Source of the DNA: Microbacterium sp. T32
GTDB taxonomy: Bacteria > Actinomycetota > Actinomycetes > Actinomycetales > Microbacteriaceae
Length of the DNA: 64,000 nt
NCBI RefSeq assembly: GCF_001619615.1
Contig: NZ_LQQP01000002.1
Coordinates: 62,001 to 126,000 of the forward strand
Direction: 5' to 3'
A program made the position numbers and the translations under genes. The notes below the pieces were generated by a model. That model ran no database searches. It was not told where the DNA came from and was given only the letters and a program-made list of their open reading frames with translations. Below are positions 56,733 through 64,000 of the stretch, one piece after another (within the stretch, counting starts at the first letter, position 1; each line of letters begins with the position of its first letter).

Positions 56733-57061
56733 GACGGCCGTTCCTCGACGATCGCGGAGCGGTCACGGCAGAGTTCGCCGTGGCCCTCCCCGCGATCATC
56801 CTGGTGCTCGCGCTGGCCCTCGGCGCGCTGGTCGCGGCGGCAGCGTCCGTGCGACTCGAGCACACCGCGGCCGAGTCCGCGCGGCTGCTCGGGCGCGGAG
56901 ACGAGCAGCGCGCCCGGGCTGTAGTGGCGGATGCCGGGGCGGACCTCTCCTTCGAACGGACCGACAGGCTCGTGTGCGTCGATGTCTCGACCCCCGTTCC
57001 GCTGCCGATCGCCCTCGAACCGCTGCGGGCTCATGCGTGCGCCCTCGGTGGGGGTGGGTGA
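56729..57061 (+). CDS. TadE-like pseudopilin
   Basis: 110 residues. DDRGAVTAEFAVALPAIILVLALALGALV has the TadE motif (TAEFA) and one helix, followed by a ~70-residue extracellular part with two cysteines (LVCVD, HACAL) that may form a disulfide. ATG overlaps the pilin stop (ATGA) and the stop overlaps the next ATG (TGATG). Confidence 0.85.
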   Translation: MRRPFLDDRGAVTAEFAVALPAIILVLALALGALVAAAASVRLEHTAAESARLLGRGDEQRARAVVADAGADLSFERTDRLVCVDVSTPVPLPIALEPLRAHACALGGGG

Positions 57062-57450
57062 TGGCCGGGAGCGTCTCGGCCGTGGGCGTGGTGGCGGCGA
57101 TCGCGCTCGCTGCCCTCGGGCTGGGCCTCGCGGGCGGCGCCGCGGTGCAGGCCCAGCGCCTCGCCGGAATCGCGGATGCCGCGGCCCTCGCCGCCGCCGA
57201 CACCGTCAGCGGCGCGCTCCCCGGAGTGCCGTGCGAGGCCGCCGCCGCGATCTCCGCAGCCGGTGGCGTGAACCTGAGCGAATGCGATGTCGACGGCCTC
57301 GTCGCCACGGTGACGGTCGGCAGCGCGTACGGTGGGATTCCGTTCGCTGCACGCTCCCGAGCCGGACCACCCGATGTCTCGACGGCGCGCGACCTCCCGG
57401 ATCCCGACCAGGAAGGCGTGTGTATGGTGTGCAACGAAGAAAGGACCCCA
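57061..57450 (+). CDS. Rv3654c-type TadE/TadG-like protein, without its own stop codon
   Basis: About 115-130 residues. One N-terminal helix (SAVGVVAAIALAALGLGLAGG) and a TadG-like AGIADAAALAAADTVSG, then two cysteine-containing segments (VPCEAAAA, LSECDVDG) and ARSRAGP, where related proteins normally end. Here the frame has no stop and continues in phase through the topA promoter region into topA. I give the end at the base before the topA GTG. Either a stop codon was lost, a sequence error hides it, or a long fusion protein exists; see findings. Confidence 0.65.
57423..57428 (+). promoter_or_regulatory. -10 element of topA
   Basis: TATGGT fits TANNNT, and AAAGGA lies about 6 bases before the GTG at 57451. 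topA therefore has its own start signals although the upstream reading frame runs into it. Confidence 0.5.
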
Positions 57451-60159
57451 GTGGCAAACGGCAAGAAGCTCGTCATCGTCGAGTCCCCGACGAAGATGAA
57501 GTCGATCCAGGGATACCTCGGCGATGGCTACGAGGTGCTCAGCTCGGTCGGTCACATCCGCGACCTGGCCTCCAAGAAGGAGATCCCCGCCGACAAGAAG
57601 GCGGCGTACGGCAAGTACTCCATCGACGTCGAGAACGACTTCGACCCCTACTACGTCGTCAACGACCGCAAGACGAAGACGGTCGCCGAGCTCAAGCGCG
57701 CCCTGAAGTCCGCCGACGAAGTCCTGCTCGCCACCGATGGTGACCGCGAAGGCGAAGCCATCGCGTGGCACCTCCGCGAGGTCCTCAAGCCCAAGGTCCC
57801 CGTCCGTCGCATGGTGTTCCACGAGATCACCAAGGACGCCATTCAGGATGCCGTCCACCACACGCGCGACCTCGACGAGTCGCTCGTCGACGCCCAGGAG
57901 ACCCGCCGTGTCCTCGACCGCCTGTACGGGTGGGACGTCTCGCCCGTGCTGTGGCGCAAGGTCGGCTCGGGCCGCGAGGGCACCGCGCTCAGCGCCGGCC
58001 GCGTGCAGTCCGCCGCGACCCGCATGGTCGTCGAGCGTGAACGCGAGCGCATGGCCTTCGTCTCGGCTTCGTACTGGGACGTCGAGGCGCTGGCATCCAA
58101 GTCCGGGTCCTCGTTCACGACGCGCCTCAACCGTCTCGACGGTGCCCCTCTCGCCCGCGGTGGCGACTACGACGACAACGGAAAGCTGAAGAAGGCCGTC
58201 GTCGTCCTCGACGAGGCCCAGGCCCGCGCGCTCGCCGCCGACATCGTCGCCGCGGCCAAGGCCACGGTCGCCAAGGTCGAGGCCAAGCCCGGCACCCGCA
58301 GCCCCCGCGCCCCCTTCACGACCTCCACGCTCCAGCAGGAGGCCGGACGCAAGCTCTCGATGAGCGCGAAGCACGCCATGGGCGTCGCGCAGCGTCTCTA
58401 CGAGAAGGGCTTCATCACCTATATGCGTACCGACTCCACCGCGCTCTCGACGCAGGCCGTGAAGGCCGCGCGCGAGCAGGCGGTGGCGCTGTACGGCGAC
58501 AAGGCGGTGCCGGCCAACCCGCGCGTCTACCGCAACAACTCCAAGAACGCGCAGGAGGCGCACGAGGCGATCCGTCCCTCGGGCGAGCACTTCCGCACGC
58601 CCGCGTCGCTCGCTTCGTCGCTCGACCGCGACGAGCAGAAGCTGTACGACCTCATCTGGAAGCGCACGGTCGCCAGCCAGATGTCGGATGCCAAGTACGA
58701 GACCACCACGGTGACCCTCGCCGTGAAGGCCGGGGAGAAGAACGCGGAGTTCACCGCCTCGGGCACGGTCTACACCTTCAAGGGCTTCCTCGAGGCGTAC
58801 GAAGAGGGCAACGACGAGAAGCGCAACGACGAGGACGCGGACCAGTCGCTGCCCCCCGTCGCCGTCGGCGACGAGCTCGCGATCAGCGACGTCGAGCCCA
58901 AGGGGCACAGCACGTCGCCCAAGCCGCGTTACACCGAGGCGAGCCTGGTCAAGGCGCTCGAAGAGAAGGGCATCGGTCGCCCGTCGACCTTCGCCAGCAT
59001 CATCGGCGTGATCCTCGATCGCGGCTACGTCACGAAGCGCGGTCAGGCGCTCGTTCCGAGCTGGCTCGCCTTCAGCGTCGTGCGCCTGCTGGAACAGCAC
59101 TTCGCCGACCTCGTCGACTACGACTTCACCGCGGCCCTCGAAGACGACCTGGATGCCATCGCCCGTGGTGAGCAGCGCCGCACCGAGTGGCTCAAGGCGT
59201 TCTACTTCGGGTCCGAGAAGCAGGTGGGTCTCCGTCACATCGTCGAGAACCTCGGCGAGATCGACGCGCGCGAGCTGAACTCCACGCGTATCAGCGACAC
59301 CGCGACCCTCCGCTTCGGCAAGTACGGGCCGTACCTCGAGGTCGTCCAGCCCGGCGCCCCCGAGGACGCCAAGCCGCGCATCGTCAACATCCCCGAAGAT
59401 CTGGCGCCCGACGAGCTGACGCCCGAGAAGGCGCAGGAGCTCATCGATGCGCCCGTCGCCGGCGACCGCGTGCTCGGCGAGAACCCCGAGAACGGCAAGC
59501 TCGTCGTGGTCAAGGACGGTCGCTTCGGCCCCTACGTGCAAGAGGTCGAGGCTGAAGAGCCCGAAGAGGTCGACCAGGCCACGGGTGAAGTCGTCGAGGC
59601 GCCGAAGAAGCGCGGCGCCAAGAAGGAGGCCGCGCCCAAGCCCCGCACGGCGTCGCTCTTCCGCTCGATGTCGGTCGACACGATCGACCTCGACACGGCG
59701 CTGCAGCTGCTTTCGCTCCCGCGCGTCGTCGGCACCGACCCCGCCACGGGCGAGGAGATCACCGCGCAGAACGGCCGGTTCGGCCCGTACCTGAAGAAGG
59801 GCACCGACTCGCGGTCGCTCGACTCCGAGTCCCAGATCTTCGACATCACCCTCGAAGACGCCCTGGCCAAGTACGCCGAGCCCAAGTACGGCGCCCGCCG
59901 TGCGTCCAGCGCGCTCAAGGAGTTCGCGGCCGACCCCGTCAGCGGCAAGCCGATCAAGCTCAAGGACGGCCGGTTCGGCCCCTACGTCACCGACGGCGAG
60001 ACCAACGCGACGGTCCCGCGCGGCGAGGACGCCATGGCCGTGACCTTCGAGCGCGCCGTCGAACTCATCGCCGACAAGCGCGCGAAGGGCCCCGCCCCGA
60101 AGCGCACCGCGGCGAAGAAGACGACGACCACGCGCAAGGCCCCGGCGAAGAAGTCGTGA
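57451..60159 (+). CDS. topA: DNA topoisomerase I
   Basis: 902 residues. Toprim domain at the N-terminus (KLVIVESPTKMKSIQGYLG; ATDGDREGEAIAWHL), catalytic Tyr324 in FITYMRTDST, and the EAHEAIRPS motif. The C-terminal part has four NGRFGPYxxxx-type repeats instead of zinc fingers, as in other actinobacteria, and a Lys/Ala-rich tail ending AKKS that helps processivity. Relaxes negative supercoils. GTG start matches the family N-terminus (MANGKKLVIVESP). tmk overlaps its stop. Confidence 0.96.
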   Translation: MANGKKLVIVESPTKMKSIQGYLGDGYEVLSSVGHIRDLASKKEIPADKKAAYGKYSIDVENDFDPYYVVNDRKTKTVAELKRALKSADEVLLATDGDREGEAIAWHLREVLKPKVPVRRMVFHEITKDAIQDAVHHTRDLDESLVDAQETRRVLDRLYGWDVSPVLWRKVGSGREGTALSAGRVQSAATRMVVERERERMAFVSASYWDVEALASKSGSSFTTRLNRLDGAPLARGGDYDDNGKLKKAVVVLDEAQARALAADIVAAAKATVAKVEAKPGTRSPRAPFTTSTLQQEAGRKLSMSAKHAMGVAQRLYEKGFITYMRTDSTALSTQAVKAAREQAVALYGDKAVPANPRVYRNNSKNAQEAHEAIRPSGEHFRTPASLASSLDRDEQKLYDLIWKRTVASQMSDAKYETTTVTLAVKAGEKNAEFTASGTVYTFKGFLEAYEEGNDEKRNDEDADQSLPPVAVGDELAISDVEPKGHSTSPKPRYTEASLVKALEEKGIGRPSTFASIIGVILDRGYVTKRGQALVPSWLAFSVVRLLEQHFADLVDYDFTAALEDDLDAIARGEQRRTEWLKAFYFGSEKQVGLRHIVENLGEIDARELNSTRISDTATLRFGKYGPYLEVVQPGAPEDAKPRIVNIPEDLAPDELTPEKAQELIDAPVAGDRVLGENPENGKLVVVKDGRFGPYVQEVEAEEPEEVDQATGEVVEAPKKRGAKKEAAPKPRTASLFRSMSVDTIDLDTALQLLSLPRVVGTDPATGEEITAQNGRFGPYLKKGTDSRSLDSESQIFDITLEDALAKYAEPKYGARRASSALKEFAADPVSGKPIKLKDGRFGPYVTDGETNATVPRGEDAMAVTFERAVELIADKRAKGPAPKRTAAKKTTTTRKAPAKKS

Positions 60160-60830
60160 CCGCCGACGCCCCCCGGCCCCCGCACGCCCCCCGCGCGGCG
60201 ACGGCCGGGGGACCCGGCCTCTTCCTCACCTTCGAGGGAGGCGACGGCGCGGGCAAGACCACCCAGGCCGCACTCCTCGAGGAGTGGCTGCGCGGGCAGG
60301 GTCGCGAGGTGGTGCGCACCCGCGAACCCGGCGGCACCGACGTCGGCGTGCGCATTCGCGACATCGTCCTGCACCACCGCGGGCACATCGCTCCGCGCGC
60401 CGAGGCGCTCCTCTACGCCGCCGACCGCGCCCACCACGTCGAGACCGTCGTGCGGCCCGCGATCGCGCGCGGCGACGTCGTGATCCAGGACCGCTACCTC
60501 GACTCCTCCGTCGCGTATCAGGGCGCGGGACGTGTGCTCGATGCCGACGACGTGCGGGAACTGTCGCTGTGGGCCACCGAGGGCCTCCTGCCCGACCTCA
60601 CCGTGCTGCTCGACCTCGACCCCGCGTCCGCCCGCGCGCGACTCGATGCCGACGACAAGCCGTTCGACCGCCTTGAAGCCGAGAAGTCCGAGTTCCACGA
60701 ACGCGTACGGACCGCCTTCCTCGCCCTCGCCGCGGCCGAGCCCGAGCGCTTCCTCGTCCTGGATGCCACCCAGCCGGCGCCCGCGCTCGCCGAACGGGTG
60801 CGTGCGGCCGTGGCATCCCGACTCGTCTGA
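60156..60830 (+). CDS. tmk: Thymidylate kinase
   Basis: 224 residues. P-loop GGDGAGKTTQ (about 29-38), TREPGGT, the DRYLDSSVAYQG motif and the LID region near RLDADDKPFDRLE. Phosphorylates dTMP to dTDP. About 20 disordered residues precede the fold. GTG overlaps the topA stop (GTGA). Confidence 0.95.
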   Translation: MTADAPRPPHAPRAATAGGPGLFLTFEGGDGAGKTTQAALLEEWLRGQGREVVRTREPGGTDVGVRIRDIVLHHRGHIAPRAEALLYAADRAHHVETVVRPAIARGDVVIQDRYLDSSVAYQGAGRVLDADDVRELSLWATEGLLPDLTVLLDLDPASARARLDADDKPFDRLEAEKSEFHERVRTAFLALAAAEPERFLVLDATQPAPALAERVRAAVASRLV

Positions 60831-60892
60831 GGGTCTGCCGTCACGCGATCGACACCCAGCGGATCGGCAGCGGCGGTGTCGGTGGCCACGAT

Positions 60893-60898
60893 TAGGGT
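60893..60898 (+). promoter_or_regulatory. -10 element of a probably leaderless holB transcript
   Basis: TAGGGT lies seven bases before the ATG at 60906; no ribosome-binding site at normal distance. This favours 60906 over an in-frame start at 60876. Confidence 0.5.
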
Positions 60899-60905
60899 GG
60901 AACCC

Positions 60906-62081
60906 ATGTCGACCGCCGTGGAGCCGCCCCCTTCGACGGTCGCCGCGCCCTTTCCGTGGGATGCGGTGTGGGGACAGGCCGAGGCCGTCGAGACGCTCCG
61001 TGCCGCCGCCGCCGATCCCGCCGCCCTCGCCCACGCGTGGCTCATCACGGGTCCGCCCGGATCGGGCCGCTCGACGCTCGCCTACGCCTTCGCGGCCGCG
61101 CTCATCGCCGACCCCGGCGACGAAGCTGCGCAGCGGCAGGTGCTCGCCCGCACCCACCCCGACCTCACGGCCCTGCGCACCGAGCAGGTCGTCATCCGCA
61201 TCGACGAAGCCCGCCGTCTCGTCGAGCGCGCGTCGTTCGCGCCGTCGCTGGGCCGACACCGCGTCATCGTCGTCGAGGACGCCGACCGCATGGCCGAGCG
61301 CACGTCGAACGTCCTGCTCAAGGCCCTCGAAGAGCCGCCCGAGCAGACCGTGTGGGTGCTGTGCGCGCCGAGCGACGCCGACCTCCTGCCGACGATCCGC
61401 TCGCGCGTCCGGGTGCTGCGCCTGCGGGAGCCCTCCGTCGCCGACGTGGCGTCTCTGATCGTCGAGCGCACCGGCGTGCCCGCCGACGTCGCCGAGGAGT
61501 CCGCGCGCCACGCTCAGCGCCACATCGGCATGGCGCAGCGCCTCGCCACCGACGACGACGCCCGCGCGCGCCGCGCCGAGACGTTGTCCGCGGTCCTCGC
61601 CGTCCGCGGCATCAGCGACGCCGTCGAGGTCGCGGGGCAGATCGTCCGCCTCGCCACCGATGACGCCAAGGCCCTCACGGCCTCCCGAGACGAGGAGGAG
61701 CGCCGCACCCTGCTGCGCACCCTCGGGATCGCCGAGGGCGCGGCGGTGCCGCCGAGCGTCCGCAGCCAGCTGAACGCCCTCGAAGACGATCAGAAGCGCC
61801 GCGCGACCCGCAGTCTCCGCGACGGCATCGATCGCGTGCTCACCGACCTGCAGTCGCTCTTCCGCGACGTCGTCATGCTCCAGTACGGGCGCGACGGCGA
61901 TCTCGTCAACGCCGAAAGGATCGACGACCTGCGCTCTCTTGCCGCCGAGTGGACCCCGGCCCGCACCCTCGGGGTGCTCGACCGGATCACCGAGACCCGC
62001 CGCAATCTCGAGCAGAACGCGGCTCCGCTGCTCGCGCTCGAGAGCCTCCTGATCACCGTGGCGAACGGATCCGCGCCGTGA
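60906..62081 (+). CDS. holB: DNA polymerase III delta' subunit
   Basis: 391 residues. AAA+ clamp-loader-like fold with TGPPGSGRSTLAYA, a Walker A whose Lys is Arg; delta' subunits do not hydrolyse ATP, so this is expected. VIVVEDADRMAERTSNVLLKALEEPP and the arginine-finger region IRSRVRVL follow. It completes the clamp loader with DnaX. Located after tmk as in many bacteria. Its stop overlaps the next GTG. Confidence 0.92.
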   Translation: MSTAVEPPPSTVAAPFPWDAVWGQAEAVETLRAAAADPAALAHAWLITGPPGSGRSTLAYAFAAALIADPGDEAAQRQVLARTHPDLTALRTEQVVIRIDEARRLVERASFAPSLGRHRVIVVEDADRMAERTSNVLLKALEEPPEQTVWVLCAPSDADLLPTIRSRVRVLRLREPSVADVASLIVERTGVPADVAEESARHAQRHIGMAQRLATDDDARARRAETLSAVLAVRGISDAVEVAGQIVRLATDDAKALTASRDEEERRTLLRTLGIAEGAAVPPSVRSQLNALEDDQKRRATRSLRDGIDRVLTDLQSLFRDVVMLQYGRDGDLVNAERIDDLRSLAAEWTPARTLGVLDRITETRRNLEQNAAPLLALESLLITVANGSAP

Positions 62082-63625
62082 GCCTGCGCCGGCGTCTCGC
62101 CACGGCCGTTGCCGGAATCGCGGCCCTCGCCGTCGCCCTCTCCGGGTGCCTCTACGCCCAGATCCCGCCCGTGCCGCCGACCGACGGTGCGTCTCTCGCG
62201 CCGCAGACCGACGGCGTCTCCGCCGAACTCCTGCCGTACTACGGGCAGACGCTGGACTGGCAGCCCTGCGGGACGGGCCTGGACTGCACCACGGTCACGG
62301 TTCCCCGCGACTATGCGGACCCGAGCGTGGGCGACCTCGAGCTCGCCGTCGTCCGGCACCGCGCGACGTCCGGCACGCCGATCGGGTCGCTGCTCACCAA
62401 CCCCGGCGGACCGGGTGCGGCCGGCGTCTCCCTGATGAAGCAGGCACTGTCGATCCTGGTCGACGACAAGCTCACCCAGGACTACGACGTCATCGGATTC
62501 GACCCCCGCGGGGTCGGAGAGTCGACAGCGGTCACCTGCTACGAACCGGCTCAGCTCGATGCCTTCCTGTACGACATCCCGCCGGGGGCGCGGGGGAGCG
62601 ACGAACGGAAGGCGGCGCTCGACCAACGCGCTGCCGACTTCGCGCAGGCCTGCCAGGACCACAGCGACGGCATCCTCCCGTACATCACCACCGAGAACTC
62701 CGCGCGCGACATGGACGTGCTGCGCGCCGTGCTCGGCGACCCCAAGCTCAACTACCTCGGCTTCTCGTACGGCACGTTGCTCGGCGCGACCTACGCGGGG
62801 CTGTTCCCCGAGCGGGTCAATCGCATGGTGCTCGACGGGGGCATCGACCCGAGCGTTTCGGGCTCCGACACCTCGCTCAGCCAGGCCGTCGGATTCGAGC
62901 AGTCGCTCCGGTCGTTCATGGCCGACTGTCTGAAGACGAAGGACTGCCCGTTCGCCGGCACGGTCGACGACGCGATGGCCGACGTCGCGTCCCTGCTCGC
63001 GCGCGTCGACGCGCGTCCGATCACCGCGGGCGACGGCCGTCGGCTCGGCGGCGACACCCTCATGACCGCGATCACCGCCGCCCTCTACAGCGAGGAGAGC
63101 TGGCCCTACCTCCGGTCCGCGTTGACCGACGTGAGCAACGGTCGTGCCGACGTCGCCTTCCAGCTCGCCGACTTCTACAACGGCCGCATGGGCGACCACT
63201 ACGACGGCAACACGATGGAGGCGTTCATCGCCTACAACTGCATGGACTATCCCGATCAGGGGACGGATGCCGCCGTTGCTGAGCTGCAGCAGAAGCTGGA
63301 TGCCGCGGCGCCCGTGATCGCGCCGTACTGGAGCGGCTCGGGCGGCGATCCGTGCAAGACATGGGCGGCGCCGCCGACGGGGAAGCGGGAGCAGATCACC
63401 GCGCCCGGGTCCCCGCCGATCCTCGTGGTCGGCACGACAGGCGACCCCGCCACCCCGTACGAGGGCGCGCAGAGCCTCGCTTCACAGCTGGCCCAGGGCA
63501 TCCTCATCACGAATGTCGGCGAGGGGCACCTCGGCTACAACAAGGGCAACGCGTGCGTGACCGACGCCGTCGACGCCTACCTCATCGACGGAATCGTGCC
63601 GGACGACGGCCACCGCTGCGGCTGA
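62078..63625 (+). CDS. Alpha/beta-hydrolase lipoprotein (tripeptidyl aminopeptidase-like)
   Basis: 515 residues. Lipobox LSGC with Cys24, then an S33-type peptidase fold: oxyanion loop NPGGPGAAG, nucleophile Ser230 in GFSYGT, Asp in [10 protein letters not shown] and His in [10 protein letters not shown]. Belongs with Streptomyces SlpD/Tap-like secreted aminopeptidases; cleaves peptides outside the membrane. Starts in the holB stop (GTGA) and probably shares its transcript. Confidence 0.9.
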   Translation: MSLRRRLATAVAGIAALAVALSGCLYAQIPPVPPTDGASLAPQTDGVSAELLPYYGQTLDWQPCGTGLDCTTVTVPRDYADPSVGDLELAVVRHRATSGTPIGSLLTNPGGPGAAGVSLMKQALSILVDDKLTQDYDVIGFDPRGVGESTAVTCYEPAQLDAFLYDIPPGARGSDERKAALDQRAADFAQACQDHSDGILPYITTENSARDMDVLRAVLGDPKLNYLGFSYGTLLGATYAGLFPERVNRMVLDGGIDPSVSGSDTSLSQAVGFEQSLRSFMADCLKTKDCPFAGTVDDAMADVASLLARVDARPITAGDGRRLGGDTLMTAITAALYSEESWPYLRSALTDVSNGRADVAFQLADFYNGRMGDHYDGNTMEAFIAYNCMDYPDQGTDAAVAELQQKLDAAAPVIAPYWSGSGGDPCKTWAAPPTGKREQITAPGSPPILVVGTTGDPATPYEGAQSLASQLAQGILITNVGEGHLGYNKGNACVTDAVDAYLIDGIVPDDGHRCG

Positions 63626-63665
63626 GAGGCGCCGCCTCGCCGAGCACACCAACGTCCGCGGAACG

Positions 63666-63671
63666 TAGGCT
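63666..63671 (+). promoter_or_regulatory. -10 element of deoC
   Basis: TAGGCT fits TANNNT with a ~25-nt leader and a strong GAAGGAG ribosome-binding site before the ATG. Confidence 0.5.
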
Positions 63672-63699
63672 TGTCGTCGTCCCCGCCCGAAGGAGCACC

Positions 63700-64000
63700 A
63701 TGACCACGCCCGACCTGGCCACCTACATCGACCACACGCTGCTCAAGCCCGAGGCCACCCGCGCCGACGTCGAGCGCACGATCGCCGACGCCGCAGAGCT
63801 CGGAACCTACAGCGTGTGCCTGTCGCCGTCGTTCCTCCCCGTCGAGGTGCCCGCGGGGCTCAAGGTCGCTGTCGTCTGCGGCTTCCCGAGCGGGAAGCAC
63901 CACGCCGAGGTCAAGGCCGCCGAGGCGGCGCTGTCGGTCGCCCAGGGCGCCGACGAGATCGACATGGTCATCGACATCGGTGCCGCCATCGAGGGCCGCT
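63700..64000 (+). CDS. deoC: Deoxyribose-phosphate aldolase, N-terminal part (3' end outside window)
   Basis: First 100 residues. [20 protein letters not shown] is the DeoC N-terminal signature; [18 protein letters not shown] and [12 protein letters not shown] follow at the usual positions. Splits deoxyribose 5-phosphate to glyceraldehyde 3-phosphate and acetaldehyde. The catalytic lysines lie beyond the window end. Confidence 0.93.
   Translation, partial: MTTPDLATYIDHTLLKPEATRADVERTIADAAELGTYSVCLSPSFLPVEVPAGLKVAVVCGFPSGKHHAEVKAAEAALSVAQGADEIDMVIDIGAAIEGR

Overview
The window is high-GC DNA from an actinobacterium, most likely a Microbacteriaceae member of Microbacterium type. Supporting signs are very dense genes, a strong preference for G/C at third codon positions, many GTG starts, 4-nt ATGA/GTGA gene overlaps, frequent GGATGCC/GGCATCC words, several probably leaderless genes with TANNNT 6-7 nt before the start codon, and a 6C (B11-type) small RNA next to tad genes. 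From dnaX onward the housekeeping backbone (dnaX-recR, lysC-asd, PASTA class A PBP-phosphoesterase, RidA, acs, 6C RNA, tad, topA, tmk, holB) follows an order I remember as broadly conserved in actinobacteria, including Mycobacterium. I see no insertion sequence, integrase, phage gene, CRISPR array or rRNA.

Layout. 1-2.0 kb: end of pta, then ackA. 2.1-5.4 kb: a beta-phosphoglucomutase-like HAD gene and a GH65 disaccharide phosphorylase. 5.4-5.7 kb: a repeat-rich spacer. 5.7-9.0 kb: dnaX-recR. 9.2-11.4 kb: a small unknown gene and a PASTA Ser/Thr kinase. 11.7-28.1 kb: the most unusual region, twelve co-directional genes. 28.2-29.7 kb: a lower-GC pair resembling a polymorphic-toxin nuclease and its immunity protein. 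29.7-31.1 kb (minus): ThrE-family exporter. 31.2-38.7 kb: lysC, asd, mqo, tdk, galE, a GntR regulator and a siderophore-interacting protein. 38.7-41.4 kb: a HAD-IIB phosphatase, a TetR/SDR divergent pair and a small unknown gene. 41.5 kb: tRNA-Pro(CGG). 41.6-46.9 kb (minus): a thioester-domain-like surface protein, a metallophosphoesterase and a PASTA class A PBP. 47.0-47.7 kb: a DUF4177-like gene and RidA. 47.7-52.0 kb (minus): methylcitrate-cycle operon. 52.2-54.1 kb (minus): acs. 54.3 kb: 6C RNA. 54.6-57.4 kb: tad pilus genes. 57.4-64 kb: topA, tmk, holB, a lipoprotein peptidase and the start of deoC.

The twelve-gene region encodes a complete Pst-type phosphate ABC transporter (PstC, PstA, PstB) mixed with surface proteins: a membrane-anchored PstS, an 880-residue PstS-like protein with two membrane segments, a secreted third PstS-like protein, a secreted protein ending in a WxL-like domain, a DUF916-like (WxL-interacting) membrane protein, a second membrane-anchored Ig-like protein, a sortase-fold protein lacking the catalytic residues, a PstS fused to a WxL-like domain, and an LmeA-like protein. 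Direct 11-nt repeats resembling PhoP boxes precede the 880-residue gene. My reading is a phosphate-starvation surface assembly that captures phosphate in or on the cell wall and passes it to one transporter, with WxL-like domains and a WxL-interacting partner as the anchoring scheme. This is inference from domain content and gene order.

Metabolic links: Pta-AckA and Acs both interconvert acetate and acetyl-CoA; the GH65 phosphorylase yields glucose 1-phosphate for the HAD mutase; LysC-Asd open the lysine/threonine/methionine pathway beside a threonine exporter; PrpD-PrpB-PrpC form the methylcitrate cycle under a self-encoded GntR regulator.
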